A stretch of 64,000 bases of DNA from an uncultured Fretibacterium sp. (GTDB lineage: Bacteria > Synergistota > Synergistia > Synergistales > Aminobacteriaceae): contig CALGGR010000221.1 of assembly GCA_937915755.1 (NCBI GenBank), forward strand, positions 9,594 to 73,593, given 5' to 3'. Positions 30,717-40,099 of the stretch are shown here, in pieces (position 1 is the stretch's first letter; every line of letters begins with the position of its first letter). The notes under the pieces were generated by a model. The model was not told the origin of the DNA. It saw only the letters and a program-made list of their open reading frames with translations, and did not search any database. The position numbers and the translations under genes are program-made.

Positions 30717-31076
30717 AGGCGGGGGCTTTCGGTGAAGTTTGGTACACGGCCTGACATCTGGACACGCATACTACCGCTCCAGAATACCCTTATTCGCCGT
30801 GGCTGGTTTACATTAGCCTCTATCTGGTAAAGGTTGTTACACCTTATCCGTTTACATTGCTTTTCTCCTGTTCCTCCGCTGGCTGTCTGACAATTTTTAT
30901 GCATCCAACGCAAAGGGGACTTGCTAACCTGAAAACGGCTATAAGACCGTTGAGTATGTTATCCGTTCTTCAACAGAACGCCCATATTGCTATGTATTTG
31001 TATTTTAAGAGAGAAATGGGAAAAAGTAAAGTAATTTAGCGCGCTTCCTCCCCATAGCTAAAGCTAGTGGTATCCG
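30703..31076 (-). mobile_element. decayed IS200/IS605-type element
   Basis: A gene-free stretch between the phosphoesterase and nitroreductase genes. On the minus strand its 3' end has a CGCC-TTTA-GGCG hairpin (30721-30710) inside AAAGCCCCCGCCTTTAGGCG, the look of an IS605 right end; its 5' end carries GGATACC and a TAGC-TTTA-GCTA hairpin (31066-31055), shared with 63940-63975. The interior has a short frame (30913-30713) ending NFTESPRL that resembles a ruined tnpB tail, but no transposase is intact. Confidence 0.6.
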
Positions 31077-31140
31077 TGCGCGTGTTTTGATGACATGAGA
31101 TATACTTATTGCGACAATTAGGATAGATGGAGGACGAATC

Positions 31141-31635
31141 ATGAACGCAATATTCACACGCGTAAGTACTAGGCAATTCAAGCAGGATAAAGTCGAAAGC
31201 AAGTACATCGTCAAAATATTAAGAGCCGCTATGGCCGCACCCTCAGCCTGCAACCAACAGCCTTGGGAGTTCTACGTTACCGATGACCCCGAAATCAACG
31301 CGAGGCTCTCACAGGTTACGCCTTACGCAGGCCCCGCTAAGAATGCCCCTGTTGTGATTGTCCCATGCTACAGGACGAATGATTTGGTCGTTCCCGAAAT
31401 GGTGAATATCGACATGGCCATATGCGCGGAAAATATTTTGCTTGAGGCTGAAGAGCTTGGACTCGGGGCAGTCATGCTCGGAATTTCGCCCTTTGAGGAG
31501 AGAATGAATGACGTTGCGAAAATCTTGAAGCTCCCGGAAAATTTCAGGCCTTTTACAATTATCCCAATAGGCTACCCAGTCAGCAAGCACCCACAAGAAG
31601 ACCGCTATGAGCCCTCAAGAGTCCACACTATATAG
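31141..31635 (+). CDS. nitroreductase-family flavoprotein
   Basis: 164 residues, a short member of the FMN-dependent nitroreductase fold. RVSTRQFKQDKV and AAPSACNQQPWEFYVTDD form the FMN site; the second FMN contact is LGLGAVMLGISPF, then IIPIGYPVSK. Acts as an NAD(P)H-dependent reductase of quinones, nitro compounds or an unknown cofactor. Preceded by GGAGGACGAATC. It overlaps rsmG by 29 bases, so the two are co-transcribed. Confidence 0.88.
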   Translation: MNAIFTRVSTRQFKQDKVESKYIVKILRAAMAAPSACNQQPWEFYVTDDPEINARLSQVTPYAGPAKNAPVVIVPCYRTNDLVVPEMVNIDMAICAENILLEAEELGLGAVMLGISPFEERMNDVAKILKLPENFRPFTIIPIGYPVSKHPQEDRYEPSRVHTI

Positions 31636-32254
31636 ATACGCCGGGTTACTCGCATCATGCACCCGCGCAAGGCTCACTGGAACTCGCGGGGCTGACGAGA
31701 TTTTCAGCCTTCAGATTATGGACTGCCTGCCATCGCTTGAGTTTTTGCCGGAACACGGAAGGGTCATCGACGTTGGAAGCGGAGGAGGATTGCCGGGGGT
31801 TGTATGGGCAGTTTACAGGCCGGATCTGAGCGTTACGCTTCTCGACAGCATCAACAAGAAGTGCATTGCCGTCCGTGAAATCATTGACGCTTTGAATATC
31901 ACGAACGTTGAAGTCGTCTGCTCACGGAGCGAGGATTACGCGAGGACTAACCGTGAGATTTTCAGCGTTGCCGGAGCGCGAGCATTATCATCAGCGGGAG
32001 TCGTAGCTGAATTGCTGTCACCTCTCGTCGTTAAGGACGGGCGCGTCCTAACCTTCAAGGGCGAAAAGGTAAACGATGAGATTTCATGTGTCGGCAAAAA
32101 TTGGAAGAAACTGGGACTTTCTGAGCCGTCATTGCATTATTACGGTGGTGATGATTCGTCAAAGTGCATAGTAACGTGGGAAAAACTCAAGAATTGCCCG
32201 GCCATGTTTCCGAGAAGAACAGGGCTTGCAGGGACAAAATTTTTCTGGGAGTGA
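31607..32254 (+). CDS. rsmG: 16S rRNA (guanine527-N7)-methyltransferase
   Basis: 215 residues. The SAM-binding signature GRVIDVGSGGGLPGVVWA (about residues 51-68) and the family segment RALSSAGVVAELLSPLV are present, with LTFKGEKV later. It methylates G527 of 16S rRNA in the 530 loop. The start may lie slightly downstream of ATG 31607, because the 29-base overlap with the preceding gene is long. rsmG is often beside parAB or gid genes; here it is not. Confidence 0.9.
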   Translation: MSPQESTLYRYAGLLASCTRARLTGTRGADEIFSLQIMDCLPSLEFLPEHGRVIDVGSGGGLPGVVWAVYRPDLSVTLLDSINKKCIAVREIIDALNITNVEVVCSRSEDYARTNREIFSVAGARALSSAGVVAELLSPLVVKDGRVLTFKGEKVNDEISCVGKNWKKLGLSEPSLHYYGGDDSSKCIVTWEKLKNCPAMFPRRTGLAGTKFFWE

Positions 32255-32256
32255 TT

Positions 32257-32517
32257 ATGTTGAAACTGAAGGGTCTTCGTGATGCGATGATGTTCGGGAA
32301 AGTACTTTCGGCGGGACTTGTCGTCGCGGGCTACGCTTTCCTGGGAGTATGGCTGTCGAATTGGCTCGCGACTAATGGCTGGCCTGTACTCGTTTCACTT
32401 TGCGCAGTTCCGGCAGTTGCAGCCTTCGGAATGTGGCAAGGTTGGCTGTTTCTCACTAAGGGCAGGAAGGAAAAGAATCCCCCAAGCCATGAAAGCGAGG
32501 GGGACTCAATCTTCTAG
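32257..32517 (+). CDS. small membrane protein, AtpI/AtpZ-like
   Basis: 86 residues with two membrane helices (about 17-36 and 41-63), the first with GYAFLGVWLSNWLA and the second ending WQGWLFLTK, followed by a charged tail. The two-helix hairpin with a Gly-rich first helix recalls AtpI/AtpZ, small proteins encoded ahead of ATP synthase operons. No ATP synthase gene is in the window, so the link is weak. Two bases separate it from rsmG. Confidence 0.6.
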   Translation: MLKLKGLRDAMMFGKVLSAGLVVAGYAFLGVWLSNWLATNGWPVLVSLCAVPAVAAFGMWQGWLFLTKGRKEKNPPSHESEGDSIF

Positions 32518-33680
32518 TACGCCAGCTTATATATTTCTAGTACGTCTTCCGGCTCAAGCGTTGAAAGTACGCCGAATGACTCTCCCCGTGAAGCATTCTC
32601 AGCAATCTTCTCGATGTCTTCCTCTTTGATGCCGAGTTCACGGAGCGTTGTTGGAGCGTTAATGTCCCTGAAGAAATCTTCAAGCGCCTCGATTGCTTCA
32701 AGAGCCTTCTCCTCGTCCGAGCCGTCGAAAATATCGAACACTCCCTCGCCAAGCCTCGCAAAAGGTACAGAGTTCTCCTCGTAGAGATACCTGGCCCATG
32801 CAGGCATAATCACCGCAAGCGTGGCCCCGTGTGCTGCACCGTAGAGCATACTCAGTGAATGTCCCATCCTGTGAGACGAGAAATCTCCCCTTGCTTCACG
32901 TCCCATCGAAAGGAAGCCGCAGTGTGCCATCATTCCTGCCATGGCATACTCTGCCCTCAGGTCGTAATCCTTCGGGTTGTCGATAAGTTCAGGAATAACC
33001 CTCATCATCGTCCGGATTAGTGCGTAACCCTGCTCGTCAATGAGTTCGCTTCCCTCGTCGCCGTCAAGAACCCTCTCAAGAATGTGAGCGATAATGTCAA
33101 CACCGCCGTATACAGTCTGCTTTGTCGGCAATGTGAACTGGAACGACGGATCAATCACTGAAACTCTCGGATAAAGCGCGGGACTCGTGATTGATGTCTT
33201 GAGTTCGGAGTCTGGGTTGCTTACGACCGCAATGTTGTTGACTTCGCTTGAGCTTGCTGACGCTGTGAGTATCCCGTAAATCGGGAGAGCCTTAGTGATT
33301 TTTGCCTTTCCCGTGAAGAAGTCCCAAACGTCGCCGGAATAGCATGAACCTGCCGCTATTGCCTTTGCTGTGTCGAAAACACTTCCTCCACCAACGGGCA
33401 TTATTGCATCAATCCCGCCGGCTTTTACGCGGGCGATTCCGTCCCTTACCTTGTCGATGAGGGGATTGGCTTTAACGTCGTTGACTTCGGAGAAAGATAT
33501 TCCCGCGCTGTTCAGCATCTCTGTGGCCTGGGCATATGCTCCGCTCTTGAACGTTCCTTTTCCGCCGAAGACGAGCAAAACTCCCTTAATGCCGTCAGAT
33601 TTAAGGCGAGGGGCAAGTTCCTTCACCGTGTCTTTTCCGAATATTACCGCTGTGGGGTTATGCCACATGAAATTCTGCAT
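32514..33680 (-). CDS. iron-containing alcohol dehydrogenase (butanol dehydrogenase type)
   Basis: 388 residues, full length for the BdhA/YugJ group. The NAD(P) site is PVGGGSVFDTAKAI; iron ligands are in DIIAHILE, CGFLSMGREARGDFSSHRMGH and GAAHGATLA. It interconverts aldehydes and alcohols with NAD(P)H, typically as an electron sink in fermentation. Single gene converging on the rsmG unit, with a four-base overlap at the ends. Confidence 0.92.
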   Translation of the reverse strand: MQNFMWHNPTAVIFGKDTVKELAPRLKSDGIKGVLLVFGGKGTFKSGAYAQATEMLNSAGISFSEVNDVKANPLIDKVRDGIARVKAGGIDAIMPVGGGSVFDTAKAIAAGSCYSGDVWDFFTGKAKITKALPIYGILTASASSSEVNNIAVVSNPDSELKTSITSPALYPRVSVIDPSFQFTLPTKQTVYGGVDIIAHILERVLDGDEGSELIDEQGYALIRTMMRVIPELIDNPKDYDLRAEYAMAGMMAHCGFLSMGREARGDFSSHRMGHSLSMLYGAAHGATLAVIMPAWARYLYEENSVPFARLGEGVFDIFDGSDEEKALEAIEALEDFFRDINAPTTLRELGIKEEDIEKIAENASRGESFGVLSTLEPEDVLEIYKLAY

Positions 33681-33722
33681 AATGTCATCACCTGTCTGCT
33701 TAGATTTTTACGTTATGATAGC

Positions 33723-34898
33723 TCAAAAACTCAGGAAATCCAGCGCGCTCTGAACAAAGTAATCAATCCCATACTTGAAGCACTCCTCATCAGGGCAGAA
33801 CTTAGTATTATGCAGCATGGCCGCGTCCCTGACATCAACGCTCGAAGGACGGCATCCAAGCCACGCCATCATGGCAGGTCTCTCACGCGCAAAGAAAGCA
33901 AAATCTTCCGCACCAAGTTCCGGCTGGTCAGCAATAATCACAGCATCATCACCGCAGGCCTTCTTCAAAGCTCCTTCTGCAACTTCCGCCAATCCCGCAT
34001 CATTCACCAATGGAGGGTAGCCCTTAACATACTCGACATCGCATGTCCCGCCAAATGCTTCAGCGATTCCCTTTGCGGTTCTTGCGATAAGTTCCGGCAT
34101 TCGAGACTGAGTGTCAGGGTTGAGAGTCCTCACAGTGCCTTCGAGTTTTACTGTGTCAGGTATGACGTTGTACCTGTAGCCGCCGTGTATCGTACCAATC
34201 GTCAACACTGCAGAGTCAAGTGGAGATACCGAGCGTGAGATTATGGCCTGCAATCCCGTTATTATGTGTGCTGACGTAACAATAGCATCGTTCCCCTGAT
34301 CCGGCCTCGAACCGTGCGCCGTCCTCCCGTGAACAGTCAGGAATACTCTGTCGGACGCTGCCATACATGAGCCTGAACGAAGCGCAATCTTCCCGGTCTC
34401 ATAGACTGGCCAAACGTGAAGCGCAAATAGTCCATCAACATTAGGATTCTCAAGAACACCGTCGCGAATCATTCCGGGTGCGCCTCCTGTGGGATTGAGT
34501 TCCTCTGCGGGCTGGAAGATAAATTTCACGTTGCCTCGAATCTTGTCGCGCATCTCACTCAATGCACATGCAGCACCAAGAAGCATGGCTGTGTGAGTGT
34601 CGTGTCCGCAGGCGTGCATTACACCCGCATTTTTTGAGGCGTAAGGAAGCCCAGTCTCCTCGTTCATAGGTAGAGCGTCCATGTCAGCACGAAGCCCGAC
34701 AGTCTTTCCGTCTTCGTTCCCTCGCAATAGTCCGACAACCCCGAAGCCTCCAACGTTCCGCGTAACCTCAAGGCCGAGTCCGTCAAGTACATTCGCAACA
34801 AGGCCGGCAGTGCGTTCCTCATGCTGTGATAATTCTGGGTGAGCGTGTATGTCTCTTCTCCACGAAATCACGCGCTCAATATATTTCTCCGCATACAT
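33723..34898 (-). CDS. M20D-family amidohydrolase / N-acyl-amino-acid deacylase
   Basis: 391 residues. Metal ligands of the M20D family are visible: HACGHDTHTAML, PAEELNPTGGAPGMI and the late GAEDFAFFA; the lid domain begins after ALHVWP. Enzymes of this group remove acyl or aminoacyl groups from amino acids (hippurate, N-acetyl-diaminopimelate, indole-acetyl amino acids). An amino-acid-fermenting host would use it in peptide and conjugate breakdown. Of three possible starts I take ATG 34898, eight bases after GGGAG; ATG 34904 is also possible. Confidence 0.9.
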   Translation of the reverse strand: MYAEKYIERVISWRRDIHAHPELSQHEERTAGLVANVLDGLGLEVTRNVGGFGVVGLLRGNEDGKTVGLRADMDALPMNEETGLPYASKNAGVMHACGHDTHTAMLLGAACALSEMRDKIRGNVKFIFQPAEELNPTGGAPGMIRDGVLENPNVDGLFALHVWPVYETGKIALRSGSCMAASDRVFLTVHGRTAHGSRPDQGNDAIVTSAHIITGLQAIISRSVSPLDSAVLTIGTIHGGYRYNVIPDTVKLEGTVRTLNPDTQSRMPELIARTAKGIAEAFGGTCDVEYVKGYPPLVNDAGLAEVAEGALKKACGDDAVIIADQPELGAEDFAFFARERPAMMAWLGCRPSSVDVRDAAMLHNTKFCPDEECFKYGIDYFVQSALDFLSF

Positions 34899-34973
34899 TT
34901 CCATCACTCCCGTTAAGTTTTTGTAAGGCAAAAAAACAGACCGCTATTCACGGCCCGCAATCCCCGAAAATTT

Positions 34974-36584
34974 TTACCCCCTCCTGCGTCCTCTCTCCTC
35001 GTCAGGGAAAAGCCCAAACTTCGACAGCCCCGCAATCCCCTGTTCAAGCCTCGACACAGCCAGCGGCATTAGTTCAACAATAACGTGATTGTCCTTCAGC
35101 CTTATCGCCCCAACCTCCGAACGCTCAACCTTCAACGCCCTACACATTGCGTTCAGGACATGGCCGACATCTTGAGCCTGATTGCTCCTGAAACGCTTGA
35201 ATGAACCCTTAGGCTTTGACGTTCCAGGCTTTGCTTGAGACTTCGGACGCTTCGAGGGCTTTTTGTTGCGACGTTCCTGCTCACGTTGTAATTCCCTGTC
35301 CAACGCGTAGCCCTTGTTGCGTGTGCTGAGGACAGCCAGCAGCTTCGCAATAATCACTCTCGGCTCTGCGCGCGTCATAAGGTCATCGGCCCATTCAACG
35401 CACTCCCCATAATCAGCATCAACAGGCGCGGCGAAAATATCCTGTTCCGCCGAATCCCTCCATGCGCTCCGTATCTTGTCGATGCCCGGTATGTCAAGCC
35501 ATTCCGTTTTGATGTTCGTACCCCTAAGCATCTCGCGGAATCTTCCGATTTCAGGCGGTGCAAGAAGTACGATGTTCACCCCCTCATGGCCGGCACGTCC
35601 TGTCCTGCCGCTGCGGTGAATGAAAGTCTCGCGGTCATCTGGAAGTCCGAGCTGTATGACGTGGCTCACACCTTCAATGTCGAGACCCCTAGCCGCTACG
35701 TTTGTTGCGACGAGGCAAGGTACTGACCCCGATTTGAACGATGCAAGAACCGCGTTACGCTCGCCCTGAGTCATATCGCCCTGTAACGCCGCCGCACTGA
35801 ATGAATGATCCTGAAGCCTCTGGGCAATTTCGATTGATTCCATTTTTGTGTGGCAGAAAACGAGACTCCTCGACGGGTGTTCCCATAGAAGAATGTCAAC
35901 GAGCCCCTCGAATCTCTTTTGCGACGGAATCCTGTAGACCCTGTGAGTAATATCGCCGTGCTGTTCACCCTCGTCGTCAACCGCAAGCATAATCGGGTCA
36001 TTGAGGTAACGTTCAGCAAGTTCACGGACTTCCAGGGGCATTGTCGCGGAGAAAAGCCATTGCCTTCCTTTCGGGATCGCGTCAAGGATAGCTTCAAGCT
36101 CCTCGCGGAATCCCATATCGAGCATCAAGTCGCCCTCATCGAGTACAACGCTGTGAATATCGTCAGTATTGAGCGTTCCCCGCTGAATGTGGTCGCGTAC
36201 TCTTCCGGGTGTTCCCGCGATTACAGCCGCGCCGTGCTTCAGGGCTTTTAGCTGGGGAACAATGTCCATTCCGCCGACGAGTGAGGCACATGAAATCCTG
36301 AGGAACTTTCCGAGAAATTCTGCCTCATCTGCGGTCTGCTGGGCAAGCTCGCGGGTTGGTGCGAGGATTAGGATTTGAGGCTTTCGCTCGCCTATCTTCA
36401 TTTCCTGCATTAACGGGAGGAGGAATGCTAAAGTTTTTCCTGAACCTGTCTTTGCCCGGACGATTAAATCGCTGTTCCAGTCTTCAGAGAGTACCCTGTC
36501 CTGAACTTCCATCGGTGTGTCGAAGCCATGCTCATTGAGGGCGGATAATAATTCCTTTCTGAGACCGTAAGAATTGAAATCCAA
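34974..36584 (-). CDS. DEAD-box-type RNA helicase with DbpA/CsdA-like C-terminus
   Basis: 536 residues from TTG 36584 behind AAGGAGC. Helicase motifs in order: Q-motif region MEVQDRVL, AKTGSGKT, PTRELAQQ, TPGRV, SAT, and HRSGRTGRAGHEG. Motif II reads DEGD in place of DEAD, an uncommon but tolerated change. After a basic linker (KKPSKRPKSQ) the last 75 residues, with VGHVLNAMCRALKV and IGAIRL-like VGAIRLKDNHVIVEL, form the RNA-recognition fold of DbpA/CsdA proteins. Likely role: ribosome assembly or RNA unwinding in the cold. Confidence 0.9.
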   Translation of the reverse strand: MDFNSYGLRKELLSALNEHGFDTPMEVQDRVLSEDWNSDLIVRAKTGSGKTLAFLLPLMQEMKIGERKPQILILAPTRELAQQTADEAEFLGKFLRISCASLVGGMDIVPQLKALKHGAAVIAGTPGRVRDHIQRGTLNTDDIHSVVLDEGDLMLDMGFREELEAILDAIPKGRQWLFSATMPLEVRELAERYLNDPIMLAVDDEGEQHGDITHRVYRIPSQKRFEGLVDILLWEHPSRSLVFCHTKMESIEIAQRLQDHSFSAAALQGDMTQGERNAVLASFKSGSVPCLVATNVAARGLDIEGVSHVIQLGLPDDRETFIHRSGRTGRAGHEGVNIVLLAPPEIGRFREMLRGTNIKTEWLDIPGIDKIRSAWRDSAEQDIFAAPVDADYGECVEWADDLMTRAEPRVIIAKLLAVLSTRNKGYALDRELQREQERRNKKPSKRPKSQAKPGTSKPKGSFKRFRSNQAQDVGHVLNAMCRALKVERSEVGAIRLKDNHVIVELMPLAVSRLEQGIAGLSKFGLFPDEERGRRRG

Positions 36585-36803
36585 AATTATTGTTGCTCCT
36601 TCAAAAAATTTTTGCTTTAACATTACGCACAAGAAAATTCCCGCTTCAGCGAGTGTTAGATAAATTGCGCTAGTATATTATAGTAGTTTTTATTGTAGAT
36701 AGCATTCAAGATGCTGTAATTTTCACGTAAAAAGTGTAAAATATATATATCTTTCAAGTTTCACATGTTCCAAAAATTCATATGCTCAGGAGGAATTTGC
36801 AGC

Positions 36804-37805
36804 ATGAAGAAATTTATGTTAGCGTTCGTAGTCGTCATGATGTTCTCAGTCATGGCATCCGCAGCCGAATCCGTCAAGGCTTACACCACGATGGAAGAAC
36901 CGTTGGCCAAAGCGTTGTTCGACGCATTCGAGGCCGACACGGGGATCAAAGTCGAATGGGTAAGGCTCTCAGGCGGCGAGGCAATCGCACGTCTCGAAGC
37001 TGAACGCGCAAACCCACAGGCTTCAATCTGGGTCGGCGGTGTCGGAACTCAGCACATCGAGGCAAAACTTCGCGGCCTTTCAACTCCCTACCGTTCACGC
37101 GCGGCAGGAAGCATTCCCGCAAAGTACAGAGACCCCGAGAATTATTGGACGGGACTCTACGTTGGGCCTATCGCTTTCTGCATGAACACAGAGCGCGCAA
37201 AGGAACTCGGCCTCGAAATGCCGAAGAGCTGGGCTGACCTCCTCAAGCCGGAGTATGCGAAGAAAGTCCGTGTTGCACACCCGAGCACTTCAGGAACGGC
37301 CTACAACATGATTACGACAGTCATCAGGATTTTCGGCGGGGACGAGGACAAGGCTTTCGCTTACTTCAAGGACATGTCGAAGTCAGTCGAACAGTTCACT
37401 CGTTCAGGGTCAGCTCCTGGAAAGTCCTGCGCTCTCGGTGAAATCCCAATCGCAATAGGCTACCTTCATGACCAGATTAAGCTGCAGCGTGAGGGTGCGA
37501 AGCTCGAGATCGTGATACCGTCAGACGGAACAGGCTTCGAGACAGCCTCAATGTCAATCCTCAAGGGCGGCCCTGACCAGCTCAACGCAAAGAAGCTCTA
37601 TGATTGGGTACTCGGTCAGAAAGCTATGGACACAATCGCAAGATGGTACGTCATTCCTCTTTCGGACAAAGCAACGCCGACTGACACGGGATTTTCGCTC
37701 GCGAGCATGAACCTCGTCAATCAGGACGACCAGTGGGACGCGGCCAACAAGGAGCGTCTCCTCGAACGCTGGAACAAGGAAATCTCAACCGCACCAGAAA
37801 AGTAG
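36804..37805 (+). CDS. iron(III)-type ABC transporter substrate-binding protein
   Basis: 333 residues from ATG 36804, nine bases after AGGAGG; the upstream ATG 36765 has no ribosome site. Signal peptide MKKFMLAFVVVMMFSVMASA. The mature protein starts VKAYTTMEEPLAKALFDAFE and has the AfuA/FbpA-like order (YWTGLYVGPIAFCMN, KVRVAHPSTSGTAYN, IPIAIGYLHDQ). It precedes a fused permease and an ATPase. Members of this family bind ferric iron, but also 2-aminoethylphosphonate or thiamine; iron is the most likely by family breadth only. The AT-rich 36633-36764 upstream must hold its promoter; TAAAATATATATAT near 36738 may be part of it. Confidence 0.88.
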   Translation: MKKFMLAFVVVMMFSVMASAAESVKAYTTMEEPLAKALFDAFEADTGIKVEWVRLSGGEAIARLEAERANPQASIWVGGVGTQHIEAKLRGLSTPYRSRAAGSIPAKYRDPENYWTGLYVGPIAFCMNTERAKELGLEMPKSWADLLKPEYAKKVRVAHPSTSGTAYNMITTVIRIFGGDEDKAFAYFKDMSKSVEQFTRSGSAPGKSCALGEIPIAIGYLHDQIKLQREGAKLEIVIPSDGTGFETASMSILKGGPDQLNAKKLYDWVLGQKAMDTIARWYVIPLSDKATPTDTGFSLASMNLVNQDDQWDAANKERLLERWNKEISTAPEK

Positions 37806-37820
37806 CATTCTGAGAAAATG

Positions 37821-37855
37821 CCTCCTGTGATGATGAGTCGCGGGAGGTTTGTTTG
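37821..37855 (+). terminator. intercistronic hairpin (attenuator or processing site)
   Basis: CCTCCTGTGA (37821-37830) pairs with TCGCGGGAGG (37838-37847) around a 7-base loop, followed by TTTGTTTG. It sits between the binding protein and the permease, where such hairpins typically keep binding-protein mRNA in excess of permease mRNA. Confidence 0.65.
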
Positions 37856-37873
37856 TGGAAAGGAGGTAACAAA

Positions 37874-40078
37874 TTGAAGAAGAAAGCAATAAATTTCCTT
37901 CTGACGATGCTATTCGTTCTTCTCGTTGGGTACTGGATATATTCAAGTGTCAGCGAGGAGTTCATGAAGCAGACAGGAGCATCACAGCGGAGGACGGTCG
38001 AGACAGTAGCGGCGGGCTATCCTTCAGGCGATGACGAGGTGAACGATTGGCTCAGTCGTCTTGCTGAAGAGTCAAACACCTATAGAGTCGCTTACGTCCC
38101 CGAAATCCCGATGCCCGGCGAAAAACTACCGTCAGCACCAAAAGGAGACCCCGAACTTTCAGCCCTGACTTCCGAAAACGCATTAGACCCCGAGTTCGCA
38201 AAAGGTTTCGACAACGCGGCATACGAGGAAATCTACAGGAGCGCGCGCAACTGGACTGTCGGCGCAAAAGAGGAGCAGGCATTATTCTTCGCGCCGGCTG
38301 TTGACATGAAGACCCATGAGATCGAGGGAGCATTGGTGTTCTCATTCAGCACCGACGGAGAGCAGAACTTCATGCGAATGATGAACACGCTGTTTTTCTG
38401 CGCGTTCGTATTGTTCGCGGTCGTGATATGGCAACTGATGATGAGCCGTGATCCTATTGTTGGATTCGCGCTTGCCGGGCTGTTTTTGATGACGCTGATA
38501 TTCGTTGCCTACCCGCTGTTCGAGGCACTGAGGCTTTCATTCTTGGAAAACGGGAAATTCTCGCTCTCAACGTGGAAGACGATATTGCAGTCGGAAGGTT
38601 ACATGTCCGCATTGTGGGGAAGCCTGAAGCTTGGCTGCTGGACTGCGACATTCTCGACTCTCGTGGGATTTTTATTTGCGTTCGTAGTGTCGAGGACAAA
38701 CGCGCCGTTCAAGAAGCTAATCTCAACAATGGGCGTTCTCCCCGTAATCTCTCCCCCGTTCTCGTTGACGCTCTCAATCATATTGCTCTTCGGAAACAAC
38801 GGACTGATTACGCGGTGGCTCAGGGTTGTGGGGCTTGACTTCTCAATTTACGGCTTGCCGGGCTTGGTACTCGTTCAGACGATGGGAATGTTCCCGATTG
38901 CGTTCCTTACATTGGGCGGGGTGTTACAGGCAATCGACTCGACATTCGAGGAAGCATCATTGAATTTGTCGGCCTCAAGATTCCAGACGTTCAGCAAAAT
39001 AACTCTGCCTCTCGCAGTTCCGGGATTACTCAGCGCGTGGCTCTTGGTGTTCACGACATCACTTGCGGACTTCGCTAACCCGTTGCTTCTTGCTGGAGAC
39101 CTCAAAGTCTTATCGCTCGAATCGTACATTGAGGTTACGGGAATGAACAGGCTCGGTCACGGCGCAGCACTGTCGATATTGCTGCTACTTCCGACTTTGA
39201 CAGCATTCCTTGCGCAAAGGTTCTGGGTCGCAAAACGCTCATACGTTACGGTAACGGGCAAGCCATCAGGACGCATCACAGAATTGACGACACCGATAGT
39301 CCGCCGGATACTGACGGGAATAATCCTCGTGATAATAGTGTTCCTCGTCATGCTCTACGGGACGATCTTCGCGGGCTGCTTCGTCAAGAACTGGGGAATT
39401 GATTACACGTTCAGCCTTGAGAACATAACGGAAGCCATAACACGTTCAACGGACGCGCTCTTCGACACCGTAACTCTTGCGGCAATCGCAACGCCAATCG
39501 CAGGAATCATCGCAATGATAGCGGCATTGTTGATCGTAAGGCGGAAATTTCACGGCAAGAAGCTGCTTGAGATGCTGTTGATGACACCTTTCGCGTTGCC
39601 TGGAACATTGCTCGGTATAAGCTACATTCTTGCGTTCAACCATGCCCCCATAATTCTCGTCGGAACAGCGGCGATAATCATCATCAACTACGTAATCCGC
39701 GAGCTTCCGGTCGGAATTGAGGGCGGAATTGCGTCGCTGCGTCAGATTGACCCGTCAATCGAGGAGGCTGCTACGGATTTGGGCGCGGATCAGGCTACGG
39801 TGTTCAGGACGATAGTGCTGCCATTGGTGAGGCCCGCATTCCTGTCGAGTTTGTCATACACATTCGTGCGTTCAATGACAGCTGTCAGCGCGGTAATCTT
39901 CCTGATTTCGGCGAGATGGTATCACATCACGGTGCTGATCTATAACTTCTCGGAGAACCTGAGATTCGGGCTTGCGAGTGTTCTTTCAACCGTTCTAATC
40001 ATAATAGTGTTCGGTGCGTTCGGGATAATGAGGCTTCTCGTCCGTGAGAACACAAACCTTATGAAGAACGTTACATGA
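37874..40078 (+). CDS. fused two-domain ABC permease of the iron(III)/FbpB type with extra extracytoplasmic domain
   Basis: 734 residues from TTG 37874, eight bases after AGGAGG. One membrane helix (about 5-22) leads to a 130-residue hydrophilic domain outside the membrane (EEFMKQTG to FSFSTDGEQ), then two consecutive permease domains in one chain. EAA loops: FEEASLNLSASRFQTFSKITLP and IEEAATDLGADQATVFRTIVLP. Fused FbpB-like permeases are normal, but the N-terminal outer domain is not; its APAVDMKTHEIEGALVFSF strand pattern recalls small Cache/sensor domains. It works with the preceding binding protein and the following ATPase. Confidence 0.88.
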   Translation: MKKKAINFLLTMLFVLLVGYWIYSSVSEEFMKQTGASQRRTVETVAAGYPSGDDEVNDWLSRLAEESNTYRVAYVPEIPMPGEKLPSAPKGDPELSALTSENALDPEFAKGFDNAAYEEIYRSARNWTVGAKEEQALFFAPAVDMKTHEIEGALVFSFSTDGEQNFMRMMNTLFFCAFVLFAVVIWQLMMSRDPIVGFALAGLFLMTLIFVAYPLFEALRLSFLENGKFSLSTWKTILQSEGYMSALWGSLKLGCWTATFSTLVGFLFAFVVSRTNAPFKKLISTMGVLPVISPPFSLTLSIILLFGNNGLITRWLRVVGLDFSIYGLPGLVLVQTMGMFPIAFLTLGGVLQAIDSTFEEASLNLSASRFQTFSKITLPLAVPGLLSAWLLVFTTSLADFANPLLLAGDLKVLSLESYIEVTGMNRLGHGAALSILLLLPTLTAFLAQRFWVAKRSYVTVTGKPSGRITELTTPIVRRILTGIILVIIVFLVMLYGTIFAGCFVKNWGIDYTFSLENITEAITRSTDALFDTVTLAAIATPIAGIIAMIAALLIVRRKFHGKKLLEMLLMTPFALPGTLLGISYILAFNHAPIILVGTAAIIIINYVIRELPVGIEGGIASLRQIDPSIEEAATDLGADQATVFRTIVLPLVRPAFLSSLSYTFVRSMTAVSAVIFLISARWYHITVLIYNFSENLRFGLASVLSTVLIIIVFGAFGIMRLLVRENTNLMKNVT

Positions 40079-40099
40079 TGAAGAAAGGAGAAAACGAAA

